Positions 10,351 through 21,978 of a stretch of 64,000 nt of DNA are shown piece by piece (positions within the stretch are counted from its first letter, which is position 1; each line of letters opens with the position of its first letter). The position numbers and the translations under genes were made by a program. A model generated the notes under the pieces. That model was not told where the DNA came from, made no database searches, and worked only from the letters and a program-made list of their open reading frames with translations. Origin of the DNA: Hymenoscyphus infarciens (taxonomy: Eukaryota > Ascomycota > Leotiomycetes > Helotiales > Helotiaceae); contig LLCB01000275.1 in the NCBI GenBank assembly GCA_001414345.1, positions 1 to 64,000 of the forward strand, given 5' to 3'.

Positions 10351-11190
10351 TCATTTCCCAATACCACTGATCAACCCAACATTCTCCTCCATCCTATCCT
10401 CCCCTGAGCCCTCTTCCAAATCAATCACACCATCACTTTCCATGACTTCCACTTCTATCCCACCACCACAGAACCTCCTTTGACACCCTTCAACTAACAT
10501 GACCATTCCCCTCCCTGCCATTCCAAAAGGTAAGAAGAACCAATTCTCCGAAACAGGAAACTTCCTTCTAGCGGCCGGACCCCACAGGTCTCTCAAAAGC
10601 ATGCCCCAGCATCCCAGTGCTCTGGTGGAAGTCAAAAGTGGACCGAGATAGAAGAACCATAACAGGACTTGTGGACCGGCAGACAAGGGTGACCAATCTT
10701 GACAAAATATTGTGGCTTGAGTCGCCAGTGCTATTGTGACGAGACAGAAAATTATAACTGATAGGACGGCTGTGCCTATTACGAAGAGTTCGGCAGAGGT
10801 GCGAGGTTTCGCTGTTTTGGTTGGTTTGGCGATTGTGTCTGGGGTCTCGTTATAAGGCGGCGGGCTTTCTTCTCGATTAGGAAGTTCGATTTCTGCGTCT
10901 GTATCCTCAACACTTTGAGCTGTAGGCGCTGAAGGATTGTGTCGCTCCGTTGAATTTTGTGCAATGGCGTGGAGCAGAGAAACGTATTTAATCCCTGGAG
11001 TGATTGACCGGAGATACTGCGTGAGGCAGATAACGAGTATACTCGGAAAAAACATCGCAAAGCCGGGAATAGGGAAAGGTGTATTCATGTATGATGCACG
11101 ACTGAGGCATTCGTAATCATTATCATGTTTGAACTGGTCCCAGAAATTATCTGACCATGCTTTGAGATCCGATTCGCTAGAGGAAAACAT
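10351..11190 (-). CDS. Predicted multi-pass membrane protein with PPxY motif, unknown function
   Basis: A single frame of 279 residues. Hydrophobic helices are visible at about 40-60 (FAMFFPSILVICLTQYL), about 133-155 (LFVIGTAVLSVIIFCLVTIAL) and about 170-195 (VLLWFFYLGPLLTSTRALGCW). The hydrophilic loop near residues 90-125 carries ESPPPYNE, a PPxY motif that Nedd4/Rsp5-type ubiquitin ligases bind; this suggests, but does not show, turnover by ubiquitination. The C terminus is acidic. I recognise no family. It converges on the NmrA-like gene with a 116-bp gap. Confidence 0.6.
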   Translation of the reverse strand: MFSSSESDLKAWSDNFWDQFKHDNDYECLSRASYMNTPFPIPGFAMFFPSILVICLTQYLRSITPGIKYVSLLHAIAQNSTERHNPSAPTAQSVEDTDAEIELPNREESPPPYNETPDTIAKPTKTAKPRTSAELFVIGTAVLSVIIFCLVTIALATQATIFCQDWSPLSAGPQVLLWFFYLGPLLTSTRALGCWGMLLRDLWGPAARRKFPVSENWFFLPFGMAGRGMVMLVEGCQRRFCGGGIEVEVMESDGVIDLEEGSGEDRMEENVGLISGIGK

Positions 11191-11889
11191 GTTTTCTTGA
11201 GACGATGTTTGTTATGGAGCATGCAAAGGGAGAAATGTTTATAAGTTAACTATACAGGATTATGGGGATCGGGGCCTTTTGTAAGTGGATTTTAATTAAA
11301 ATGAGGCTTGGTCATTAGGGCTGAGTAGATCACGGGTGTGATACGCCGCAAATTGCGCCAACACTACGTAAAATCAGTTTCGGGTTTTCCCGAAAACGAT
11401 GAACAAAGAAACTAGACTAAAAAGGTGCAAGTCAGACAAATTCTTCTTCTAAAATAGTGGGTTCTCTGGTAAAGAATGGCTGCTTTTGGCGGCGTGTTGG
11501 CGTTGGCTTTATGTCAAACCCTTCTGTCTTGAAACAGAATCCTTCTCGCTTAGAGCTCCTTCGCCCCACCAGTGCCACGACACCACCAATTCACCTTCGA
11601 AGGATTTCAGAGCACGACAAGCATGAGTGAAGAACATTTGAGGAAGAACTTGATTTTGCCACTTGCCCTCGGCTTTGGAATCTTTGATCATGCCTCTCTT
11701 CGGAAATATTTCCACGGCAGGCCCAAAATAATTTACAAATGGGGTATTCCATCACACCTGATCTAAAAGTCCACAAACTCCCAATACTTACGTAACAACA
11801 ACCTAAATATAGTTCCAGATTAATGGCGTCTGTCCCCCAGTCTCATACTCATATATCTGTCCTGATGAGATACCATAAAATCTCTGATC
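11191..11889. other. Intergenic region, no gene seen
   Basis: Ordinary composition. Two short opposing frames at 11509-11776 share no recognisable feature and are mutual shadows. Confidence 0.4.
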
Positions 11890-12633
11890 TTAGTTTATAG
11901 CAATAGCAGTGTAATTCTTCAATTCTGCTCCATTGATGATAGGAAGTGTCGTGTCGCCCCATTTTTCGTCCTGACACCATTGGCTTGCCACCGTTCCATG
12001 GGGGTAAATTGTTGCGACGAAAATATCGGACTATATTAGGTTTCTGTTCTTGATAGGGATGGCGGCGATTTGGGTAGAGTCTTGTGCTTCTGTTGTCAAG
12101 GTACCAGCTGTAGGTGTGGATGAAATTAGTTTAGCAAAACTGAATCACCAAGAAGTTCCAAAGATATCAGCAAGTATTCTGAACGTACCTCCCCAGCTTC
12201 CTTTTCCTCCCGTGAATTCTTGGGTGAGCTCGTTGTTCTCAACGTAGACCTTTAAGACAGCTAGCAACCTTTTCGGAACATTTAAGTTTGTATGTGGTAC
12301 CAAAGCCATTCCAAATTTTAGTGCTATTATGGTGTTGAGAACAGATCTGACGTTCGACCTGCAACAGATTAGCACACGCTTTCTATTTGAATCAGGAACT
12401 AAGAGCAGTGCGGGAGGATGAAACCTGCTCCCAATCATTTGGAATAGAAGCTCAAAATGGGGAACAAAGGAAAAGGTTGCATACCAGCCGTCTGAACCAT
12501 TGATATATCTCAGTTTTTGGTCGGGAGCCTGGTATAAGAGAACAGTGGAGTTGCAGCAACTACGAGATGCAGACAACTCATTATAGGCTATGAGCTGAGA
12601 ATCAGAAAAGCCTCTGCTACTCCGGTCCGTCAA
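11890..12633 (-). pseudogene. Lectin-like (beta-propeller type) pseudogene with an internal nonsense codon and lost 5' end
   Basis: Three blocks join across two clean introns. Block 12485-12633 carries STVLLYQAPDQKLRYINGSD; intron 12359-12484 is GTATGC...CAG. Block 12189-12358 carries VLKVYVENNELTQEFTGG; intron 12108-12188 is GTACGT...CAG. Block 11890-12107 carries QIAAIPIKNRNLI, then a stop, then DIFVATIYPHGTVASQW to a final TAA. The repeated pattern of an I/V-Y-x-x-x-x-x-L strand, a short gap and G-x-W resembles fungal fucose-specific-lectin blades, but the assignment is weak. The stop TAG at 12031-12033 would be CAG (Gln) after one C-to-T change. The 5' end has no ATG and runs into AT-rich DNA at about 12650. 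This was probably a secreted or cytosolic sugar-binding protein that is now dead. Confidence 0.5.
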
Positions 12634-12649
12634 CCCTTGTTTTAAACAG

Positions 12650-13610
12650 GCTTGAGCTTAGTTATATAGCTCTTAGAAGAGATTATTATAACGTTATAAC
12701 CTAGCTCTTCTAAGGCTTAAACACGCTTCTTTCTATATATATATAGTGAATTTATCTTAGTTTTCGACGCTTTATTCTTCTCTTAGTAACCTCTCTAATA
12801 GTCTCTCTACTCTCTTTAAGGCTTGCTAATTCTAGTGTCGGGTCGGAACTAGCTTAGAGTAAAGATTTAGGATTTTATATAGAAGATAGAGAGCGTCTAA
12901 GTCTAATTAAGAATAGAGTAGCTAGTGTAGTAAGAAGTGTCTAAATTATAATTTATATAATAAAAGTCCTAGAATCAAATCTTTTGAATTATCTTAGTTT
13001 CTTAGCTCTCTAAAAGAAGAATTGTTTTATCTACTTAATAAAAAAAATAGACTAATTAAATTAAGAAAATCAAACTTAGTTAGAATAACGATTCTTTTAT
13101 AAAAGTTTAAGATCTATTAGTAAGAGCTTTGATACTAAGTATAAATCAAGTTTTAATATCTTACTTTAGACTATTAATATCTTTATAACTACTCTCTCTC
13201 TTATATTAAAATTCTCTCTAAGAGATACTAGATTAATATCCAATTTATCTATAGAAATCTTTCTTTTAATACTTATTAGCTACTCTCTAGTCTTATTTTA
13301 AACTACTTAAAATTCCTAAACTCTTTATTACTAATTTTAGTTCTTATACCTTTTTAGTCTTTTTAGTATATATAATAATAAAGCCTCTTTTTAAAAAACT
13401 CACTTAATAAAAGTTAGAGTTAAATTAAAGCTATTTATCTATAAACCTCTTTCTTTTAAATAGCTTTTAAGTTAGCTATAAGATAGTTAATATAAAAGAG
13501 AGTCTTATAATATATTAAATTTACGCTTAGTACTAAAGCTATTACTATAAGCGCTTAGACGATTTAGTTAAACTCTGCCTGCTCTATATTATCCTCTACT
13601 TTTATTAGTC
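12650..13610. mobile_element. AT-rich, RIP-like block, degraded repeat of unknown type
   Basis: About 1 kb of very AT-rich, TpA-dense sequence with almost no open frame, bounded by sharp composition changes. It begins with the palindromic repeat at 12655-12725. No terminal repeats or target duplication could be paired by eye. Composition fits a RIP-mutated transposon remnant. It truncates the lectin-like pseudogene on its left. Confidence 0.5.
12655..12725. repeat. Palindromic repeat, copy 1
   Basis: A near-palindrome centred on TTATAACGTTATAA with arms made of TAGCTCTTAGAAGAG and CTAGCTCTTCTAAGGCT. The same sequence occurs in opposite orientation at 55104-55158. Both copies mark the junction between ordinary and AT-rich DNA. 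Confidence 0.65.
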
Positions 13611-13960
13611 CGCTTTCCTAGGTCGATGGAATTAGCTAAAAGAGCGTCAGAGGAACTACGATAACCTATAGAAGAGTCTGAAACTGAGATAAGGAATTGT
13701 CCGCGGTCTATCGCCTGTTAAATGCCAGAGAGAGGACAGAAGGCTCTAGATTTGGAATCTGAATCATTATTATTTGATTACTTGAAGAGCGTCATGAATA
13801 TATAGCCCCGAATTTACTCCTTCCCAAAAGAAAGCCAGCCGCCCACCTTTTAATATACACCCAAACAACCTACCCCCGATGCAGACCCCAATATCCCAAA
13901 GCTCCAAAAAAATATAAAAAATAAAAAACATGACACCCTCACTCAAACAAACACCCCCCC
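13611..13960. other. Intergenic region, no gene seen
   Basis: Ordinary composition returning after the AT-rich block. It contains the 3' flank of the lysophospholipase gene with A- and C-rich runs near 13900-13960. Confidence 0.4.
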
Positions 13961-15625
13961 TCAAACACCAGCAACATAACAATATTCTTTAAAGCACGCC
14001 GCACACTCACCAGGCAACACGCCACCACTCTTCCCCAGCACCGCACACCCCAAACAAGTCCCCCAAGCACCATCACCTCCCTGACTAGCAATCTGCACCC
14101 CATTCGCAATCATGCCGGCCGTTTCATTAGGATTATACTGGATATCCACCGTCGCCACATTGCTAGCAAAACTCCAGTCCCGATTCGGAAGATAGACAAT
14201 AGTAACCTTCCCCATCTCCTCACATCCAAAGAATGTCGCTCTTTTATTGAGACCTTTGGAGACGAATTCTTCAACTGGGGGAATGAAAGGCATTCGCGTG
14301 AGCCCCAGGGAGGAGGATTGTATATATGTTGTCAAAAGGGAGGTGCCGTTTGGCCAGTTATCCGAGGTATCCGCAGAATTGTCGTTCGCAAGTATCACAC
14401 TCACATTCCGTTCAGGCTGGAGGAGAGGGAGGAGGGGGACGTTTTGCAAGGCGGTTCCGCCATCCACCAACGACAATTTCTCTTGCGCAGAAATGTTATT
14501 CGCAGAATTGAAAGTCTGAGTGCCCGATTTATACTCATAAAACGGGTTTTTGTAATGTGCGTAGTTGTCCTCCGTCTCAACCGCGTGGATCTGATTTAGC
14601 AAGTCCTCCAGCGTATTGGCAAGCGTGTCACCCCCTATCTTCGGGGCGTTAGCGCAGAGGACGGCGAATATGTCGGAAGACGTTCCGAGGATATAGCCTA
14701 GGTTATCGTAGTTTGTTGTGCAGGTTGAAGTTGAGGGTTTCCCGCCGCGGAGAGAGGTGCCGAGATATTGGGTTGGTGTGAAGGCGCTTACATCCTTATC
14801 CCAGGATCCGAATTCATAGGGGGAGAATTCATAGGTTGTTCCGTTGGGACCTGGTGCACATTCTCCATCCCAGACTTTAGAACCGAGCGCAGTCAAGATA
14901 GGATAGGGAACTCCATGAGAAGTGAAGTTCGGGGAGGTGGTGATAGCGGAAAGAGTTTTGGCTGCTCCCCCGTCGGTGCCGGAGAGGAGTTGGAAGGAAA
15001 GGAGACGACCCCAGATGTCTACTAGTGTTGTGTCGTAGCCGGCTACTTCTTTGGAGAGGACGTCGGCGACAATTTCGAGGTAATTCACTGCGGAGAGGAT
15101 GCCGCCGGGGAGGAGGAGGGTTTCTGCGAGGGCGGAGGACCAGATGTTGTCTCGGAGGTAGGAAATGGTTGGGTAGTTGTTTCCTGCAAGGGAGGATAAC
15201 AGCCAACCTCCTCCTGAGAGACCGGCTTGGTAGGTGAGCGCTTGGTATAGACCACTTGTAGAGACACTGCTGTCTCGGCCGTCGAGCCCTTGAATTACAC
15301 CTGCGCCAGCGAGCATTGCTCTGTAACCACCGCCACTGCTTGCCAAAGCAATCTATGAATATCAGTCATGTTTTTGATGATTGATAAGACGACTTACGGT
15401 GGGAAGTTCTCCAGAAGTACCGAATCCAGAATTGGTTTTTGTCAACCATGCTTTGAGAGCGATATCAGCAGTAGCCTTCCGGCTGACTCTGTATGCCTCT
15501 TCATTATCTGATAATCCCGTTGCATCTCTGACCAGAGATTCAGAAGGACAAGATACCGCATTGGGGTCGTACAATGACGCAACAGTTGACGAGACGAGCA
15601 AGGAGAGGACGACAGGAACAATCAT
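13961..15625 (-). CDS. Secreted lysophospholipase (phospholipase B family)
   Basis: Exons 15625..15398 and 15352..13961 are joined in phase 0 over a 45-nt intron (GTAAGT...TAG), giving 539 residues. The ATG at 15625 starts the signal peptide MIVPVVLSLLVSSTVAS; an alternative upstream start at 15652 would bury it. Family marks are SSGGGYRAMLAGAG at about 81-94 (Arg and oxyanion loop), the nucleophile elbow GLSGGGW with Ser at about 122, and LVDGG with the catalytic Asp further on. Many N-x-S/T sites (NVS, NGT, NFT) and paired cysteines fit secretion. The enzyme removes acyl chains from (lyso)phospholipids outside the cell. No C-terminal GPI-type hydrophobic tail is seen, so a soluble form is likely. 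Related fungal enzymes of about 600 residues are slightly longer. Confidence 0.92.
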
Positions 15626-16767
15626 TTTGCAACGAAAGTATAAATTCGGCAAGAAGACACAACAAATGAACGGATGACGGAGAGGATAGAAGAAGAAAAA
15701 GATGGCCCATCAGAGTATTCATAGGTAAGAAATTGAGATGGGGCTCACGCTCCTTCCAAAAAGGGGGTGGGTGGGATTTGCCCGATCCTCTCATCCCCCC
15801 CCCCACCTTGCGGTGACCTTGCACCTTGGGCAATTACCAGAACCATCTCTCAACCAATAAGGTACATGTGATACCTCTTTACCGCCGTTAAAAAAGCAGC
15901 CTTGTATTTGAAGGACCACGTCCGTATATAGGCAGGGTAATCTATGAGTCTATGACTGGTGAGTAATATAAGATATCCCCGCATTGTGGAAGTGCCGCAT
16001 TCCATACTAAACCTAAAATGCAATATTTGGGTGGGATATACCACGGTTAGTCCCGCCGTTGTTGAGTGTAGACTTCTAAAAGTAGGAAGTACCTGGTATA
16101 TCTGGATACAGTACTACGAACTATACCCATCTGCGGTACAGCAGAAGGCGCAGGTACGCTTTGAAGATACAGTAGGGGGAAAAGTTAAGGACCCACCAGA
16201 ATGGACACAACGGGGGAAAGTTCGGAATTCTGGAATTTTGCCATGGTCCGGCCACGCCCGGTGAAGAATGTTGGACTGTTGAGGTGAGGCTTTAATCCGG
16301 ACATTTGCAGTCGAGATGGAAATACTTCGTCCTAGGAATAACAAAAGTTATCTTTCTCCAAAGGGGGCAATTGCTATATTTCCGTAGCTTTATGCTACTA
16401 AAAACCCTTGAAAAGTCTGTAAAGTGACTCCCTGGCATAACCTTTGTTTCGCCTGGGACGAAGTACAAGTAGGCCCCCCGATGAAAAGGCCCGGCGAGGA
16501 AGAAAGTGGATAGCAATTTGTATGGAGATTGTATACTGTATGTGGAAATAAACTCTAAATGTTAGAGTTGTGAATTATGTTTTGTTCGGCAGGTCGTTAT
16601 CGATGAAAGCACGGTTGGGTTGGGCCTTTGGGTCCGATGAGAGGTCCGCCTTCCGGTGTTGGTTCCGGTATACAAGAGTGGAGGCTATAGCTATAGCTGT
16701 AGATAAAAAGAGAGATAGAATTGAAGGAACTCTTATTACTACCACTCCCTCTCGACTGCCAGAACCC

Positions 16768-16809
16768 AATGCAATGCAATGCAATGCAGTACCGTACCGT
16801 ACCGTACCG
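16768..16809. repeat. Adjacent pentanucleotide microsatellites (AATGC)n and (ACCGT)n
   Basis: Four units of AATGC are followed directly by four units of ACCGT. Both are 5-mers, an unusual tandem pairing in a non-coding region. Confidence 0.85.
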
Positions 16810-17384
16810 AGGAAGGCTCTTGAAGAGGCTGTTCGGCGGTACAGCGAGGATACCTGTAGATCTCCAAATCGAGTTTCCACGGCGCGAGTACTGAATCAGC
16901 AGAGGGATCATCAACGTCGAGAGGATCAATATAAGATTTATAAGTGCGAGTAGTATTTAAGGTAATCTCCAAAATAGAGTGGTTGCGAGCAGGCTAGACT
17001 ATTCTTGCATGAAAAAGGATAAATGAGCACTGATTTTACGTCAACCTAAACTCACTTGAAACCATTATTTTGGTGACCAGAGTAAAAAAGCCCTATAACT
17101 TTCGCCTTAAAACAGGGGATATATACTTTTACGGTGAATTGACCTGACCGAATAGTCTGTATCGTACAGATGGGTACAGATAGGTAAAGGATTGGCGTTG
17201 GTGAAGGAAGGAGCGAGAGGAGCGACGTGAAAGCGCGTCATAGGCGGCATCTGGGGAACAGTGGGAAGTGGAAGGTGCGGTGCCACGGGGTTGGTGACAC
17301 AATAGGTACCCATCCCCGCCAGACCTTCCAGGTTGGATGCAACTCTTGGAAATCCCATCATCCGTTGGTTGGTACAATACCTGC

Positions 17385-17418
17385 CTGCAAATCTGCAAAT
17401 CTGCAAATCTGCAAATCT
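17385..17418. repeat. 8-bp minisatellite (CTGCAAAT)4
   Basis: Four perfect head-to-tail copies of CTGCAAAT lie upstream of the GRAM/VASt gene. Copy number is likely variable between isolates. Confidence 0.85.
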
Positions 17419-17767
17419 AGTTCTCTTGAAGAACTCGCCATTGAGCTGCATTGTCGTCCAAGCCGGAGCATCCTGCCAAGTTCGTATCTGGAATTTCTCA
17501 AAGCAAAGCAGCTTAAACCGCCTTCAGCTGGGCGCCTGGCGATCAATAATACCCCGAGAAGCTTACCATCCAGATTCACTATTCGCCCCTTCGAAACACG
17601 CACGTCAGAAAGGCGCGAAAAGAGCACCGTCCTCAGAGAAATATCTCGGTGTCGCATTGCCCTCTCGTCCCTCGATATGCGCCGATGCGCACGCGAATGA
17701 TCACTGCCATTTCCCCTCCAATCGATAGCTCCAGGTCCCCAAGCGATCGCATTCCAGAGTGCCCATC

Positions 17768-20700
17768 ATGTCAGAAGATTCCCAATCGCCCTCAAGGGTC
17801 TCCAAACTATTCAAGACGAAGACCCGCGAAAGGAAGAGTGCTGCAAACTCCCTCAAGAGCGAGGCAAGCGACAATAGCCATGGACTTCGAGGTTCGGTGG
17901 AGGGTGCCATTGATAAGCTGAGAGGAGGCAGTACCGGTTCCGATGACGATGAGCCGTCTTCCGGCATCAAGAAACTTGTGCCAAAGGGCCTGGTATCGAA
18001 ACGACGACGACGAAAGCAGGAAGAGGATTTGAGGGCGACCGAGGAGGCAGAAGCAGAGGCCGCTCGAGGAAGAAGTATCGCGGATCGTGGGAGACTGGCT
18101 AACGACAGCTCCAAGAGCTTGCCCCAGCACCACGCCAATGGCTCGAGAAGTAGCTTGATCACCATGGATTCCGATGCCGAATCGTAAGTGCCTCTTCCAT
18201 GTCGTTTTCTGCGTGTTTATTGTTCTTGCGCAAGATGTGCGAGTCTTTTCGTTGCCACTGCCACTGCCACTACTCCTGCAAAGCGTAGCGTCTGGTAGCT
18301 TCGTGAGCCTGTTCCCGGTACAAGTACCCAGCAGCCAAGTGGTTGTTTCAAGAGCAGCATTTGTTTCCCCTCCCTCCCCAACTCTCCTCCCACAAGGTTT
18401 TCACAACTCCAAGGTCTATGCTTCATATGACGCTCATACAAGTACTCCCGATTCGTGCACGTGTGTCATAACTGCATCTGCAACTTTTGCATTGACCGAC
18501 GTTGCATCGTTTATCCTTTACCAAGTGGCGCGTACTCTTTCGCCGCTCGCTCTAATTCGATCGTTTTCATCCACAGGCCCTTCGATACACCACCGCCATT
18601 GTCAACCCATCCTTCCCACGCCGGATACCTGACAACGTCGTCGCCCCTGGTGCAGGCGACCTCCATAATCCCGGAGACGTCGCAGATCCCCACACTCGAC
18701 GGTACCACTTCGAGCTCGAGGAGGTCCAAATCCACGGATTCAGTCAACATTGTGGCTGCCTCAGACTCAGCCTCATCTTCAGCTTCCGACAAGCTTCGAG
18801 CCCCCAACGATAAATCCCAAAAACGATCACCCTCACCAGTTGGCAGACTACGAGAGAAGCTAAACGCGCGGCGGGGAGTTAGTCCTAATCCTAGTCCTAA
18901 TCGAAGTCCAGAACGAGAGACAGGCAACGCTGGGGTACCTGCTGTACACGAAAAAGACAATACCAAAGATAATACTGGGCAGAGTAGGCGTGGAAGCGTG
19001 GTATCGAGAATATTTGAGAAGCAAGGCCAGCAATTAGGACCCGTCAACTTCTCGTCGGAGCCGCCACGAAATTCAAAGGTTCCCCAACCCATCGATACGC
19101 ATGCGAGGCCACAAACACCGCCTCCCGGAGACACCACAGCCCCGTTAATTGTCAACACTCCCCCAACACCAACAGAAGATCAAGCAGGCCGCTTCTCCTC
19201 GAGTCGTGATAGGGGCAGTTCGGATCCTGTTCCATCGTCCAACTCCAATGTGGTAACGTCCCCCTCGGGGAACATGATATCACATCGAAGAGTAAGATCA
19301 AACTCTGCTGCCCTGGGCCCCAGTAAACTTTCGAATATCACATCAGCGCCTCTGACACCAACACCCGAGAACGGTGCGACGACCCCAAGTCAATCTAGTT
19401 TCTTTTCCTCGGTCTTTTCTGCCGCACAGAACGCTGCAACTACCTTGGGCAATAGTATCGCCAACACCTCGGTTGCACCAAACGGAAACAAACATAAAGG
19501 AGGCAGCACACAAGAGTTAAAGGATATCGTGGAAAGTCCAGAAGTCGAAACATTGGCGGAAAAGACGAATTCGAATACCGTCGAAGGGGAGAAGGAATTG
19601 GCAGTAAAGACTTTAGGCATGGGAGACCTCAGCTTGAGTCATCTTGGCATCACCGAGACGGCGAGTGCATCGAATACCCCGATTGCCTCAAAGTTCCCTG
19701 ATGATGCCCGGAAACGCCCTGAAGAAAACAAACCAAAGAATGACCTGCCGAATGAGGATTCTTTTGTGAGTCGTTCAGCGGCCACACCCGCGGCGGAAGG
19801 GTTCGAATATGCGACAGCGCCAGTTGTGGAAGATACTTCATTTAGTACACAACGTTCAAATTATGAACCATCCGCCGGAGAACAAACTCCACCAAATGGC
19901 AGTGTATTTGAGGGTAAAGCTGGCATTCATCGAAGTGGTAGCATCAGGAGCTCCAAATTTGGCAATCGCAGGAAACGAGGTAGCTCAGCAGCGACTGGTA
20001 CCACTATTGGAGCGGCTATTATGGCTTCGCACACATCTTTGTCCAGTCCAGGTGGTAGCACTACTCCAAAGGTTACTGGTTTTGCTGTGGCAAGTAAAAA
20101 GAGGAATCGCGACTTTCACAATCTCTTCAGAAGTGTTCCGGAAGATGATTATTTGATTGAAGACTACAGCTGTGCTTTGCAAAGAGAGATCCTTGCTCAT
20201 GGTCGATTGTATGTCTCCGAGGGCCACTTATGCTTTAGTAGTAATATTTTTGGATGGGTCACGACCTTGGTGATGAGCTTTGATGAGATCGTTTCCGTGG
20301 AAAAGAGAAGCACAGCGTTGCTATTCAAGAATGGACTCATGATTTCGACACTCCACGCGAAGAACGTTTTTGCCAGTTTTACCAGCCGAGACTCGACATA
20401 TGACCTAATTGTTGGAATTTGGAAACTTGGCCATCCTAGTTTGCGAAGTTCCTTGAACGGGGTGAGCATTGAAGAGACTGGTGGTGGTGATAAGACGGAA
20501 AAGTACGATGGTGATACACCTATTCCTGCAGGAAGTCAGAGTGGATCTGATTCCGATTCCGAAGGCGAAGACGGAGACGAAATTTATGACGAAGATGAAG
20601 GAGATGAGGATGGAATGAGCTTCACGCAGGCGGATGGAAGTGTTACCGGTAGCGACGTCGCAGAAAAGGTCGTAAGCCGAAAGCCTTCTGCAGCAGTTGT

Positions 20701-21978
20701 GACGAATGGAGCTCCGGTCGAGAAGTCGAAAGATGATACCCCAGCTGCACCGGCTGGTGACTTTCCTGGTCCAGCTACCCATGGCCCTACAACGTGTGGA
20801 GATCAGCCTACTCATTATGCCAAAATTCTCGCCGACGAAGTTATTCCTGCCCCTCTTGGCAAAATATACAGTATGATGTTCGGCCCAGCATCGACGACAT
20901 GGATGAAAAACTTCCTTACGGTGGACCAGAAATGTTTCGAGCTGACCATGGAGGGCACGAATGCATTACCTCTTACCCTGGAAAACAAAGTTCGGAATTA
21001 CACATATATTAAGCCCTTGACTGGTGCTATTGGTCCTAAACAAACCAAGTGTATCAATGTAGAAACTTTGGACGCCTTAGATTTGGAAAAAGCGGTCTCA
21101 ATCACGATCTCGACTCAGAATCCCGATGTACCCAGTGGCAATGTTTTCAGTGTGAAGACCAAGTATTGTCTTACTTGGGCTGAGAACAATGCCACCAGGA
21201 TTCAGATCAATTGTGCTATTGAGTGGACAGGTAAAAGTTGGCTCAAAGGTATGACATTCCCACCCGCACACTTCAGTGTTTTTATTGACGAAATGCAGGA
21301 CCTATTGAAAAAGGCGCCAACGATGGACAAACTCAATACGCCAAGGACGTCATCGCTGCCCTGAAAGCAGCCGTCTCCTCCCGTCGTCCAACCGTCGTAA
21401 CGGGTGGTAAGGGCAAGAAGAAGGGTCGCAAGGGTCGCGAGAGCAGGAATATCAATAAAACTACCGATGGTGCTTCAGACCCCAAACCTAAGGTTGATAA
21501 CTGGGGACTCTTCGAACCACTTCATGGGATTCTCGGACCTATCGTTGATATCCTTGGTCCGTTGCTTACGGGGAATATCCTTTATGGGCTTATAGTTGGG
21601 TTACTGGTTGCTAGTTGGTTCAGATATGGATTTGCTGGGAGAGGTGCGTCGCAGGGATCGAATATGGGGTTCCTCGGCACCCCCGAGCGGGTCGCTGCTT
21701 ACGAGGAAATGTGGAGGCGGGAGGAAAGCGAATTGTGGGAATGGTTGGAGGATCGGGTTGGGACGGGGAGGTTGAGGGATATTGGGAAGATGCCTGTCGA
21801 GGCGAAGTGTACCGAAGAGAGACTGAGAAGTGAGAAGATGGAGCAGAGGGAGATTGATGCTGCTATCAAGGTTACGGAAGAGAGGCTGAGGGTTCTCAAG
21901 GCCTCGGTGGTGAAGAAGAAAGGGGCTTTGATGGAGGGGAAGGCTGTTGGGTTGCCTGCTGAGGATGTCGTGGCTTGA
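17768..21978 (+). CDS. GRAM- and VASt-domain membrane-anchored sterol-transfer protein (Lam/Ltc family)
   Basis: Exons 17768..18183, 18577..21248 and 21299..21978 give 1255 residues. Intron 1 is long (393 nt, GTAAGT...CAG). Intron 2 is 50 nt (GTATGA...CAG) and joins ...SWLKG to PIEKGANDGQ. The order is: a disordered Ser/Pro-rich N half; GRAM domain at about 645-770 (RNRDFHNLFRSVPEDDYLIE, ...GHLCFSSNIFGW); an acidic linker; VASt domain at about 884-1050 (THYAKILADEVIPAPLGKIY...EWTGKSWLKG); a basic K/G-rich stretch; one transmembrane helix at about 1105-1135 (LTGNILYGLIVGLLVASW); and a charged coiled-coil tail. In yeast such proteins sit in the ER at membrane contact sites and move sterol to the plasma membrane. 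Start at ATG 17768 rather than the in-frame GTG upstream. Confidence 0.9.

Larger units (their letters stand above)
15626..17767. other. Long intergenic region with simple repeats
   Basis: About 2.1 kb between divergent genes. I see no protein-coding frame with recognisable content. It contains two short tandem-repeat tracts (16768-16809 and 17385-17418), and its last 300 bases are probably the leader of the GRAM/VASt gene. Open frames at 15959-17728 overlap on both strands and look like chance. Confidence 0.45.

Noticed and set aside
17385..17418. Tandem 8-mers as a CRISPR-like array
   Set aside because: Units are contiguous without spacers, in a eukaryotic sequence.
21249..21364. Stop at 21362-21364 taken as the real end of the GRAM/VASt protein
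   Set aside because: A 50-nt intron with good sites joins the VASt domain to the expected EKGANDGQ region, membrane helix and tail.
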